Shown here piece after piece: positions 1-7,729 of a stretch of DNA of 64,000 bases. This DNA comes from a bacterium (GTDB taxonomy: Bacteria > Cyanobacteriota > Vampirovibrionia > Gastranaerophilales > Gastranaerophilaceae): contig JAGAJM010000014.1 in assembly GCA_017626055.1 (NCBI GenBank), forward strand, positions 62,001-126,000, written 5' to 3'. Under the pieces are notes generated by a model that saw only the letters and a list, made by a program, of their open reading frames with translations, had not been told where the DNA came from and ran no database searches. A program made the translations under genes and the position numbers. Numbering within the stretch: the stretch's first letter is position 1; each line of letters begins with the position of its first letter.

Positions 1-120
1 ACAATTAAAGGTAATGGTCAAATAACCTTTAATGCTAACGACAAATGGGCTATCAATGCAGTTAAAGTTAATAGAAACATCACAAGTGATAAAAACTCTA
101 ACGACGAAGATGACAATTAA
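1..120 (+). CDS. C-terminal end of an unknown protein (partial)
   Basis: Frame 1 is open from the first base to a TAA at 118-120, giving the last 39 residues of a protein that starts before the window. The tail is rich in Asn, Asp and Lys and ends in an acidic stretch (SNDEDDN). I do not recognise a family. The stop lies only 4 bases before the predicted 5' end of RNase P RNA, so the rnpB promoter probably sits inside this coding region. Confidence 0.5.
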   Translation, partial: TIKGNGQITFNANDKWAINAVKVNRNITSDKNSNDEDDN

Positions 121-124
121 TAAT

Positions 125-460
125 AAAGTAGTCGGATAATCGCGCCGCAAGGTGAGGAAAGTCCGTGCATCCCAGAACAGACCGCCGGAGAAACTCCGGA
201 CGATGCGAGTCGGTGGATAGTGCCACAGAAATGAAGACTGCCGATGGGCTTTATGCCACAGGCGATGGTGCAACGGTGAGTTAAGAGCTTCACCAGTGAT
301 ATCGAGAGGTATCAGCTAGGTAAACCCCGGTCGGATGCAAGATTGAATCGAAGGTTATAAAGGTTGTTCGCCAACTTCGGAAAAATCGCTAGAGATTAGG
401 AGCAATCCTAATACCAGATAGATGATTATCTAAAACAGAACACGGCTTACGGGCTGCTTT
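125..460 (+). ncRNA. rnpB: RNase P RNA (bacterial type A)
   Basis: This is the catalytic RNA of ribonuclease P, which removes 5' leaders from precursor tRNAs. The conserved 5' core GAGGAAAGUCCG is at 154-165 and the 3' partner ACAGAACACGGCUUAC is at 435-450; together they form P4. The outer ends AAAGUAGUC (125-133) and the GGCUGCUUU at 452-460 pair as helix P1, which sets the boundaries. The segment GGUAAACCCCGG near 320 fits the J11/12 region. The length of about 336 nt is normal. An intrinsic terminator follows directly. Confidence 0.95.
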
Positions 461-470
461 ATTAATTTAA

Positions 471-499
471 AAGACGAACTTTTACAGTTCGTCTTTTTT
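471..499 (+). terminator. Intrinsic terminator after rnpB
   Basis: Inverted repeat AAGACGAACT / AGTTCGTCTT with a short TTTAC loop, followed by a T run. It ends the RNase P transcript 32 bases before tmk. Confidence 0.85.
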
Positions 500-530
500 A
501 GGTTATAATAAAGCATAGAAAGAGGGATTT

Positions 531-1145
531 ATGAAAAAAGGTTTGTTTATAACATTCGAAGGTGCAGATGGTTGCGGAAAAACAACCCAACTTAACTTGC
601 TTAAAGACTATTTAGAAAACAATGGTTATGAAGTTGTTCTAACTCGTGAACCTGGAGGAAAAGGTTTAGGCGAAAAAGTTAGAGAAATTTTATTAAATTA
701 TGATGGGGAAGTTTCAAATCGTTGCGAATCATTTTTATTTTTAGCCGATAGAGCGCAAAATATAGATATTATTGTAAATCCTGCAATCGAACAAGGAAAA
801 ATCGTACTTTGTGATAGACACACAGATAGTTCAGTTGCCTATCAAGGTTACGGCAGAGGTTTAGACATAAATCAAATCAATACATTAAACAACCTTGCAA
901 CAAACAACAAAAAACCAGATTTAACTCTTGTTTTTGATGTAGATATCGAAACTTCAATGCAAAGAGTTGGCAATGAAAAAGATAGAATGGAAAGTGCTGG
1001 TAAAGACTTCTTCAACAGAGTTAGAAATGGATATTTAGAACTTGCAAAACAAGAACCTGAAAGAATTAAAGTAGTTGATTCTACAAAATCTATTCAAGAA
1101 GTTCAAAAAGATGTCCTAGAAATTATTAAAACTAAATTGAACTAA
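531..1145 (+). CDS. tmk: Thymidylate kinase
   Basis: Phosphorylates dTMP to dTDP with ATP in the cytosolic pathway to dTTP. The 204-residue protein has the usual length. The P-loop EGADGCGKTTQ is near residues 10-20, the DR(H/Y) motif with TREPGG substrate contacts is at about 36-41, and DRHTDSSVAYQG at about 96-107 is the TMP-binding segment. The SD AGAGGG lies just upstream of the ATG. It is followed 43 bases later by the nucleoside diphosphate kinase gene, so the two consecutive steps dTMP to dTDP to dTTP are encoded side by side. Confidence 0.95.
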   Translation: MKKGLFITFEGADGCGKTTQLNLLKDYLENNGYEVVLTREPGGKGLGEKVREILLNYDGEVSNRCESFLFLADRAQNIDIIVNPAIEQGKIVLCDRHTDSSVAYQGYGRGLDINQINTLNNLATNNKKPDLTLVFDVDIETSMQRVGNEKDRMESAGKDFFNRVRNGYLELAKQEPERIKVVDSTKSIQEVQKDVLEIIKTKLN

Positions 1146-1188
1146 CAAAAATAATAATGTTCAGACTTCTAATATATGAAGGTGAATT

Positions 1189-1617
1189 ATGTACATATCC
1201 CCAACAAATCAGAATTATAATCCAAATTTTCAAGCTTACGAAAAAACATTTGTAATTATTAAGCCAGATGCCGTTAAACGTAATCTTGAAATTGAAATTT
1301 TGAATAAAATTAAAAATTCTGGTTTAGAAATACTTGAAGAATGGAGCGGAGTTGCACCAAGGAAAATGGTTGAAGGTAATTATATCCAATATAAAGAAAA
1401 ACCTTTCTTCCAAGAATGGATAGATTTTATGATGTCAGGAAGATTAAGAGCAATTGTTTTAGGGGGAGATGACGCAATAGAGAAAGCTGGCACCATAAAA
1501 AAACAAGTACGTAGCGAATATGCGCCAAACGAAAAAAGACTTAATCTTATTCACTGCTCAGATGATGTCGAAGAAGCAAGAAAAGAAATTGCGAACTTTT
1601 TAGACACAAGAGCCTAG
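1189..1617 (+). CDS. ndk: Divergent nucleoside diphosphate kinase
   Basis: Predicted to transfer the gamma phosphate of ATP to nucleoside diphosphates through a phospho-histidine. The family start (FVIIKPDAVKRN) is clear near residue 21 and the catalytic histidine is retained in NLIHCSDD near the C-terminus, where most homologues have NxxHGSDS. The segment between the KPFF region and that histidine is roughly eight residues shorter than in typical NDK. There is also an N-terminal extension of about 19 residues rich in Asn/Pro/Gln ending in NPNFQA. SD GAAGGTG precedes the ATG. The 3' end overlaps the convergent gene by 4 bases. Family assignment is solid; full activity is inferred. Confidence 0.85.
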   Translation: MYISPTNQNYNPNFQAYEKTFVIIKPDAVKRNLEIEILNKIKNSGLEILEEWSGVAPRKMVEGNYIQYKEKPFFQEWIDFMMSGRLRAIVLGGDDAIEKAGTIKKQVRSEYAPNEKRLNLIHCSDDVEEARKEIANFLDTRA

Positions 1618-2819
1618 AAATCAGATACAAATTGCTGACTTGCAAATTTTGGTTCATAATCATTCAATTTAGAATATTCAATACCAGATTCTACAAAATC
1701 AACATTTGCACCATATTCATCACCCATACGCTTTTTAGCCCATCCTCGTTCTGCGTATAATGATTTCACATTATCAGAAAACATTTCACTGTTACTTTCT
1801 GCATAAGAAATCAATGTATTATATGAAGCTAAAGCAGTTACATAATCTTCCATTAAATAATACATATATGCTTGATCACACGAAATATAAAATTGGTTTT
1901 TAAAATCATTTTTCTTTAAAGATGCCATTAAATCAGTATATTCTTGAATAATTGTTTCGGGCATATTATTTTCGATCTTAAATATAGATTTCACCCAAAG
2001 CATCTGAGATTCTTGTAAGACAGACATTTTCTTTTTAGTTACATATTCATTAAACACATCAACAGCTTCTTGAGATGTACTCATTTTCTTTTGAAGATAT
2101 AATAAATTTGCAAATCTAACATAATCTTTTTTTGAAAATTTTCTACCAGACAATTCTAAAACAGTTTTATAATCTTTTAATGCACCTTCATAATCTTTTG
2201 TCATAAAACGTGCATATGCTCGCATATCGTATATGTTTTCATTTTTGGGATATAACGCAAAATAAATGTTTGCAGTAGATACCGCTTGTTTAAAATGATT
2301 ACGTTTTGAACTCAATTGAAATTTTAAGACCCCAGCCATAATAAACGACGGAATGAAAAAAATCGCAATCGCAATTATACAAGCTACCACTTTTGATATA
2401 AACAAAGAAACATACGAATCGTATTTTTCTTGCGAAATAGGTGGAGTAAATTCTGTTGCTTCATATTGACCAAAATGAGTCAACAAATACTCTCTATACA
2501 AATAAGAACAGAAAAGCCTTGCTAATGTAATCAAAGCAATCCACAATACTTCAAACATTAAAAGTGCAAGTAGTGAAAACTTCATATGGATGAAAATGAA
2601 ATATAAAATTACAGGAGTTAGAAAATAAACCCATTTTAATTTTTTATCTAAATCAAAACGATATTCTAATGCTTTACCAACATTAGCTTTTGGGATAGAA
2701 GTCTTGTACAAATTACCAGTTTCTGAAAACAAACAGTAATTTCTAAAAACGCAATTACCTTCTTTATCAACATAATATAATAACGGACTACTTATAACCT
2801 GTAATAATTTCTTTAACAT
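1614..2819 (-). CDS. Membrane protein with TPR-like C-terminal half
   Basis: No specific function recognised. The N-terminal half has hydrophobic segments near residues 65-80 and 80-110 and another near 145-170, consistent with an inner-membrane anchor. The C-terminal half is helical with TPR character (YALYPKNENIYDMRAYARFMTKDYEGALKDY-like spacing, and a later DYVTALASYNTLI unit), suggesting a protein-interaction platform. I start at the ATG at 2819; a TTG 12 bases upstream is possible but no good SD decides between them. It lies 32 bases downstream of the DUF429-like gene on the same strand and may be cotranscribed with it and map. Confidence 0.6.
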   Translation of the reverse strand: MLKKLLQVISSPLLYYVDKEGNCVFRNYCLFSETGNLYKTSIPKANVGKALEYRFDLDKKLKWVYFLTPVILYFIFIHMKFSLLALLMFEVLWIALITLARLFCSYLYREYLLTHFGQYEATEFTPPISQEKYDSYVSLFISKVVACIIAIAIFFIPSFIMAGVLKFQLSSKRNHFKQAVSTANIYFALYPKNENIYDMRAYARFMTKDYEGALKDYKTVLELSGRKFSKKDYVRFANLLYLQKKMSTSQEAVDVFNEYVTKKKMSVLQESQMLWVKSIFKIENNMPETIIQEYTDLMASLKKNDFKNQFYISCDQAYMYYLMEDYVTALASYNTLISYAESNSEMFSDNVKSLYAERGWAKKRMGDEYGANVDFVESGIEYSKLNDYEPKFASQQFVSDF

Positions 2820-2851
2820 AACACCCAACAATATATTTTATATCTACAAAA

Positions 2852-3514
2852 TTACTTACTTATCTCAACTTTTTTATCAAAATTGTAAACATCAGTTGAG
2901 ATATTGAGATTTTCTTTAATATCAATAACATCTAATCCTTTGAAATTATAAATAACATTCATTCTATCAGGATTATTTGCATATTCTTTTGCCATAATTG
3001 CACCTAAAATTGCTTCCAAATGGGACATTGGCATCATATTAACAGGCAATTCTTCAAAGCCCCACTCATATTTCAATGCCTCTTGTAAAAATTTACAATC
3101 AGCTGGCGATCTATCTTTATAACAAGAATTCAAATGTAAACTTTGTCTTGTCATATAAATATCAAATCTAAAAACTTGAATTCCTCGTTCAGTTAATTCT
3201 TTTAAATATTCTGAACCTCTTGTTGATTGACGTTGAGTCCAGTTATCTCGATTTGGCATATTTTTATTTGTTGAAACCAATTGATATGGCTTTGACAACA
3301 CTCTCCACTTACCATCTAACATTGTTCTATCAGATGGAACTGAAACACAAATTTTAGAATTTTTTAGTGATGAAAAATTTTCAAAAAAGAAAATCACATC
3401 ATTCATTTTATACAATTTATCTAAAAGAATAATCTTATTATTTTCATCAATAACAGCAACTCCAGAATCCATACTAGAACCAGCCGCCAAAGATAAACCT
3501 ACATAATAATTCAT
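2852..3514 (-). CDS. Possible DUF429-type RNase H-fold protein
   Basis: A 220-residue protein beginning with a short strand and Gly/Ala loop (YVGLSLAAG) followed by a second strand carrying GVAVID, the pattern of DUF429 and other RNase H-fold proteins. A later QRSTRGSEYLKEL and a DRSPADCKFLQEA segment with SHLEAILGAIMA resemble the conserved C-terminal helices of that group, where an acidic residue sits on the helix. This is a fold-level guess. SD AGGAG lies 7 bases before the ATG. It starts just after map on the same strand, so the two are likely one transcript. Confidence 0.5.
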   Translation of the reverse strand: MNYYVGLSLAAGSSMDSGVAVIDENNKIILLDKLYKMNDVIFFFENFSSLKNSKICVSVPSDRTMLDGKWRVLSKPYQLVSTNKNMPNRDNWTQRQSTRGSEYLKELTERGIQVFRFDIYMTRQSLHLNSCYKDRSPADCKFLQEALKYEWGFEELPVNMMPMSHLEAILGAIMAKEYANNPDRMNVIYNFKGLDVIDIKENLNISTDVYNFDKKVEISK

Positions 3515-3523
3515 TCAAATCTC

Positions 3524-4276
3524 CTACTTCATTAATTTTGTAGTAATTAATGGTCCGTCATCAGTTGCAATTACAGTGTGTTCAAAGTGAGCAGAAGGTT
3601 TACCATCTTTTGTACTTACAGTCCAATCATCTTCCTCAACAACAACATCATCACAACCAAGATTTAACATCGGTTCAATAGCAATTGCAATGTTGGGTCT
3701 AATAAGTGTATTATCACCAACACTATAATTGAATAAGAATGGATCTTCGTGCATTTCATGACCAACACCATGTCCACCATATTGGCGAACAATTCCGTAA
3801 CCCTCACGATTTGCAACCGATTCAATTGCTTTTGAGATATCATCCAAAACATTACCTGGACGCATTTTTTCAATACCAGCAAATAATGATTCTTCTGTAA
3901 CTTTTAATAATTTTTCAACATCTGGTGCAATTTTACCAACCGCATATGACCAAGCACTATCGCCTACCATACCACCATAAGTTGCACCGACATCAATTGC
4001 AATAATATCGCCTTCTTTTAAGATAACTTTTTCAGAAGGAATACCATGAACGACTTGTTCATTTATTGATGTGCAAATACAACCAGGAAATCCGTGATAA
4101 CCTAAAAATGTTGGAATAGCACGATTTTCTTTAATTACTTGCATTGCGATATTGTCTAATTCTTTTGTAGAAATTCCAGGCTCTACAACCTCTTTCATTT
4201 TTTGATGAACAAGAGCAACAATGTGTCCTGCATGGCACATTCGCTTAATTTCATCTCTTGATTTTTTATGAATCAT
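3524..4276 (-). CDS. map: Methionine aminopeptidase, type I
   Basis: Removes the initiator methionine from nascent proteins. The metal-binding residues are visible in DVGATYGGMVGDSAW (two Asp), GGHGVGHEMHEDPF (His) and the C-terminal EPML and EHT glutamates. Length 250 residues is normal for bacterial type Ia enzymes. I place the start at 4276, where AGGAG precedes the ATG by 6 bases; an upstream in-frame ATG at 4315 would add 13 residues with no family match. No secY, infA or adk neighbours are present, unlike the common ribosomal-operon arrangement. Confidence 0.95.
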   Translation of the reverse strand: MIHKKSRDEIKRMCHAGHIVALVHQKMKEVVEPGISTKELDNIAMQVIKENRAIPTFLGYHGFPGCICTSINEQVVHGIPSEKVILKEGDIIAIDVGATYGGMVGDSAWSYAVGKIAPDVEKLLKVTEESLFAGIEKMRPGNVLDDISKAIESVANREGYGIVRQYGGHGVGHEMHEDPFLFNYSVGDNTLIRPNIAIAIEPMLNLGCDDVVVEEDDWTVSTKDGKPSAHFEHTVIATDDGPLITTKLMK

Positions 4277-4420
4277 AATTCTCCTACCCTTAATCAAAAT
4301 ATTAGCACAAAACACCAGTCAAAATCAAATATTGAAACATTTTTTATTTTACATCTGACTTCTTTTGTACTAGAATATTCTCACAGATTAATAAATTAAT
4401 AAAATTAAGAGGGAAAATAA

Positions 4421-6901
4421 ATGCAAGTATCTTTAAATTGGTTAAACGAATTCGTTGATTTATCAAACGTGGAAACATCTCAAATTGCTCACGAACTTAC
4501 TATGAGTGGACTTGAAGTTGAAGGTTGGGAAGACGTTAAACCAATGTTTACCAATATAAAAACAGTTAAAATCGAAAAAATCGATAATCATCCAAACTCA
4601 GATAGATTACACTTAGTTACAGTAAACAATGGAACAGAATTAAGAACTGTTGTATGCGGAGCTCAAAATATTCAAGAAGGTCAAATCGTACCTTACGCAA
4701 GTGTTGGCTCTCAAGTTTTAGACAGAAAAACTGGTGAAATGTTTACTCTTACACCTGCGGTTATCCGTGGTGTTGAATCTCAAGGTATGTTATGTTCATC
4801 AGATGAACTTGGCGTTTCTGAACGTGGCTATCAAGAGGAAGATGGCATTTTAATCTTAAACAGAATTTTTCCTAATGTTGGCTTAGGCGAAGATGTAAAA
4901 GACGTTTTAGGCTTTGAAAAAGATACAGTAATCGAAGTTGCACCAACTGCAAACAGAGGTGATCAAATGTCAGTTATTGGTGTTGCTAGAGAACTTAGTG
5001 CATTATTCAACACCCCTCTTAAATTAAATAATGTTGAATACACAAAAGATTTAACAACTGATGAATTTAAAGTTGAAATTAAAGATAAAGATGTTTGTAA
5101 ATACTATTCAATCGCAGTTTTGAAAAACATCAAAATTAAACCATCTCCAGATTGGATGCAAAAAAGACTTATTGCATCAGGTGTTCGTGCAATCAACAAC
5201 GTAGTCGATATTACAAACTATGTAATGTTAGAATATGGTTGTCCTTTACACGCATTTGACTTTGACAAACTTGATGGTTACTTATGCGTAAGACGTGCAG
5301 TTGAAGGCGAAAAACTTGTAACTCTAGATGAAGTTGAAAGAACCTTAACAACTGATTCTGTACTTATTGCAACAGAAAAAGAAGGGGTTTGCTTAGGTGG
5401 TGTATTTGGCGGAGCTAACTCTGAAATCGACAACAATACAACTTCAATTGCGTTAGAAGCAGCATACTTCACACCTGCAACAAACAGAAAATCTTCACGT
5501 TCTGCAGGTTACAGAAGTGAAGCTTCTGCTAGATTTGAACGTGGTATTGATATTGAATCAGTAAAACCTGCTCTTATGAGAGCTATGCAATTGTTAGTTC
5601 AATATGCGGATGCTGAAGTTATTGGTTTGGTTGAAGATGGCGAAAATAAACTTGAACCTTTACACATCACACTTCGTTATAATCAAGTGAAAAGAATTTT
5701 AGGTTGTGAAATTTCAGCAGAAAGATGCAACAACATCTTAGAAAACTTAGGGTTTGAAAAACTAGGCGGAAACGATGCTGCTGCAAAATTTGCAGTACCA
5801 AGTTTTAGAGCATATGACGTAACAAGAGAAATTGATTTGATTGAAGAAATTGCAAGAATTAATGGTTACGACAAAATCGCTCCAACACTTCCAAACAAAT
5901 CTCAAACTCCTACAATTACACTTGCTGAAAGAGTAATCAAAAGAGTTCACGAATTGATGTTATCAGCTGGGTTAAATGAAATTCAAACAAGCTCACTTAT
6001 TGGTAAATCAATGCTTGACAGATACAGAATGGCTTTCGATGAAGAAAATGCAGTAAAAGTACAAAACCCTGCAAGTGAAGAATACTCAATGCTTCGTCAA
6101 ACATTAGCAGCAAGTGTTCTTAACTGCATGAAATATAACTTTGACAATGGTCAAAAAACATTCTGGGCATACGAAATCGGCAGAACTTACAAAAAAGTAG
6201 CTGAAGCTGACGAAAAATTCTCAGGCGTAAAAGAAACTCAAGTTCTTGAAGGTGTTTTAACAGGTGAAGTTCAAAACTCAAAATGGCAAGCACCTGCAAA
6301 AACTGATTTCTTCACAGTAAAAGGTATTGTTGAAAACTTGCTTGAAGATTTGGAAATCACAAGAAGAATTAAAATCGTTCCATTTGAAGAAACTGAATTA
6401 GTAAATACTCACAAAATATTCCACCCATACAGAACCGCTGTTATTATGCTTTTGGGTAAAAAATTAGAACCTATCGGATATTTTGGACAAATTCACCCAA
6501 CACTTCAGGAAAAATTAAAACTTAACCAAGATGCATTCTTGTTCAAAGTTGATTTGGACCAAGTTATTGGTGCAGTAAAAGAAACAACTCCAAGATTTAA
6601 ACACTTACCACAATATCCAGAAGTTAGACGTGATTTGGCATTTATTATCAATGATACAGTTTCAGCTGACGATATCCAAAAAGTTATTAAAAGTGGCGTG
6701 AAACAAAATATCTTTAAAGGTTCTGAAATCTTTGACGTTTACCAAGGTGAACACGTTGAAGAAGGATTCAAAAGTGTTGCTTTCAGAATTAAAATGCAAG
6801 ATGAAACTGCAACTTTAACTGATGAAATCATTGAACAACAAATGACATCTGTTAGAGAAAAACTTCAAAAAGCATACGCTCAAATTTCATTCAGGGAGTA
6901 A
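4421..6901 (+). CDS. pheT: Phenylalanine-tRNA ligase, beta subunit
   Basis: Large subunit of the alpha2-beta2 synthetase that charges tRNA-Phe; the beta chain carries editing and tRNA binding. The 826-residue protein is full length: an N-terminal EMAP/tRNA-binding domain (HPNSDRLHLVTVN near 58-70), the B3/4 editing domain, B5 (YDVTREIDLIEEIARINGYDKI near 465-485), a catalytic-like core and a C-terminal anticodon-binding FDX domain (RHLPQYPEVRRDLAF-type). SD GAGGG precedes the ATG. The alpha subunit gene pheS is not adjacent, although the two are often cotranscribed. Confidence 0.96.
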   Translation: MQVSLNWLNEFVDLSNVETSQIAHELTMSGLEVEGWEDVKPMFTNIKTVKIEKIDNHPNSDRLHLVTVNNGTELRTVVCGAQNIQEGQIVPYASVGSQVLDRKTGEMFTLTPAVIRGVESQGMLCSSDELGVSERGYQEEDGILILNRIFPNVGLGEDVKDVLGFEKDTVIEVAPTANRGDQMSVIGVARELSALFNTPLKLNNVEYTKDLTTDEFKVEIKDKDVCKYYSIAVLKNIKIKPSPDWMQKRLIASGVRAINNVVDITNYVMLEYGCPLHAFDFDKLDGYLCVRRAVEGEKLVTLDEVERTLTTDSVLIATEKEGVCLGGVFGGANSEIDNNTTSIALEAAYFTPATNRKSSRSAGYRSEASARFERGIDIESVKPALMRAMQLLVQYADAEVIGLVEDGENKLEPLHITLRYNQVKRILGCEISAERCNNILENLGFEKLGGNDAAAKFAVPSFRAYDVTREIDLIEEIARINGYDKIAPTLPNKSQTPTITLAERVIKRVHELMLSAGLNEIQTSSLIGKSMLDRYRMAFDEENAVKVQNPASEEYSMLRQTLAASVLNCMKYNFDNGQKTFWAYEIGRTYKKVAEADEKFSGVKETQVLEGVLTGEVQNSKWQAPAKTDFFTVKGIVENLLEDLEITRRIKIVPFEETELVNTHKIFHPYRTAVIMLLGKKLEPIGYFGQIHPTLQEKLKLNQDAFLFKVDLDQVIGAVKETTPRFKHLPQYPEVRRDLAFIINDTVSADDIQKVIKSGVKQNIFKGSEIFDVYQGEHVEEGFKSVAFRIKMQDETATLTDEIIEQQMTSVREKLQKAYAQISFRE

Positions 6902-6905
6902 TTCT

Positions 6906-7568
6906 ATGAAAAAAATATTGTTATTCTTCGTATTAACAGTTATGAGTTTTTTAATGTTAGGTTTCAATGTTGAAGCTTACTCAAAAGATATCATGCCTGT
7001 TCGCTCAGAGTTAAATCAAACACGCACAATTGGTTTATACCAAATTGGAGAAGATGTTCAAATATACAAAGAGCCAAACGAAGAATCACAAATTTTATAC
7101 AGAGTTCGTTGGAATAATAATGAATTTTTCCCAAGTGAAATTGGTGCTGAAAACTTTTTTGTTGTATTTCTGCCAAACAAGTCATTAGAGCTTGTTGCCG
7201 TTACTGATATGACAGAAGACTGGATTGAAATTGTTTATGATGAAACAAATGGCAAAACAGGTTGGATAAAAATGGACGACCCATACAAATTCATGACTTG
7301 GATGAATTTTTATAATACTTATGGCAAAAAATATGGTCTAACATTACTTGGTGGGGCTCCAAATTCTTGCAAAGATATCAAAGCTTCAACTGAAGATTTG
7401 GCAAGAACAATTTCAACAATAAATCATCCAACAAAAATAAAATTAAATGTAATAAGAGGAAACTGGGCATTAGTGAGCGTAATGGATATGGATAAAACTC
7501 CAAAAACTGGATACGTTAGATGGCGTTCAGATGATGGTGTTCGTTACTTCTTCCCTGCAATAAAATAA
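6906..7568 (+). CDS. Exported protein with SH3-like domains
   Basis: A 220-residue protein with a clear signal peptide (MKKILLFFVLTVMSFLMLGF, cleavage probably after VEA). The mature part contains a bacterial SH3-type segment (YKEPNEESQILYRV followed by DWIEIVYDETNGKTGWIKMDD), and a similar second segment near the C-terminus (GNWALVSVMDMDKTPKTGYVRWRS). Such domains usually bind peptidoglycan or mediate envelope contacts. It begins 5 bases after pheT with a GGGAG SD overlapping the pheT stop, so it is translationally linked to a housekeeping gene with no obvious functional tie. Confidence 0.7.
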   Translation: MKKILLFFVLTVMSFLMLGFNVEAYSKDIMPVRSELNQTRTIGLYQIGEDVQIYKEPNEESQILYRVRWNNNEFFPSEIGAENFFVVFLPNKSLELVAVTDMTEDWIEIVYDETNGKTGWIKMDDPYKFMTWMNFYNTYGKKYGLTLLGGAPNSCKDIKASTEDLARTISTINHPTKIKLNVIRGNWALVSVMDMDKTPKTGYVRWRSDDGVRYFFPAIK

Positions 7569-7672
7569 GTTTTAGATTATTTGGTTTCCCCCAACCTACA
7601 CACTGGCGGATTAAGATATATGTTCGGTAAAGAACCAATTAAAAATAATAAGGACTTATAAATGAAATAAAA

Positions 7673-7695
7673 AAGGTTAGATAAAATCTAACCTT
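7673..7695 (-). terminator. Intrinsic terminator of the 7730..10147 gene
   Basis: Arms AAGGTTAGAT and ATCTAACCTT with a 3-base loop. Read on the minus strand the hairpin is followed by TTTTTATTTC, a suitable U-rich tail, and it lies 35 bases after the stop codon of the minus-strand gene. Confidence 0.8.
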
Positions 7696-7729
7696 GGAAA
7701 TTTCATTAACCGAATTAACATATTACCCC

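Noticed and set aside
7620-7661. 13-codon frame MFGKEPIKNNKDL after the SH3 gene
   Set aside because: No SD, no conservation evidence and too short to support.
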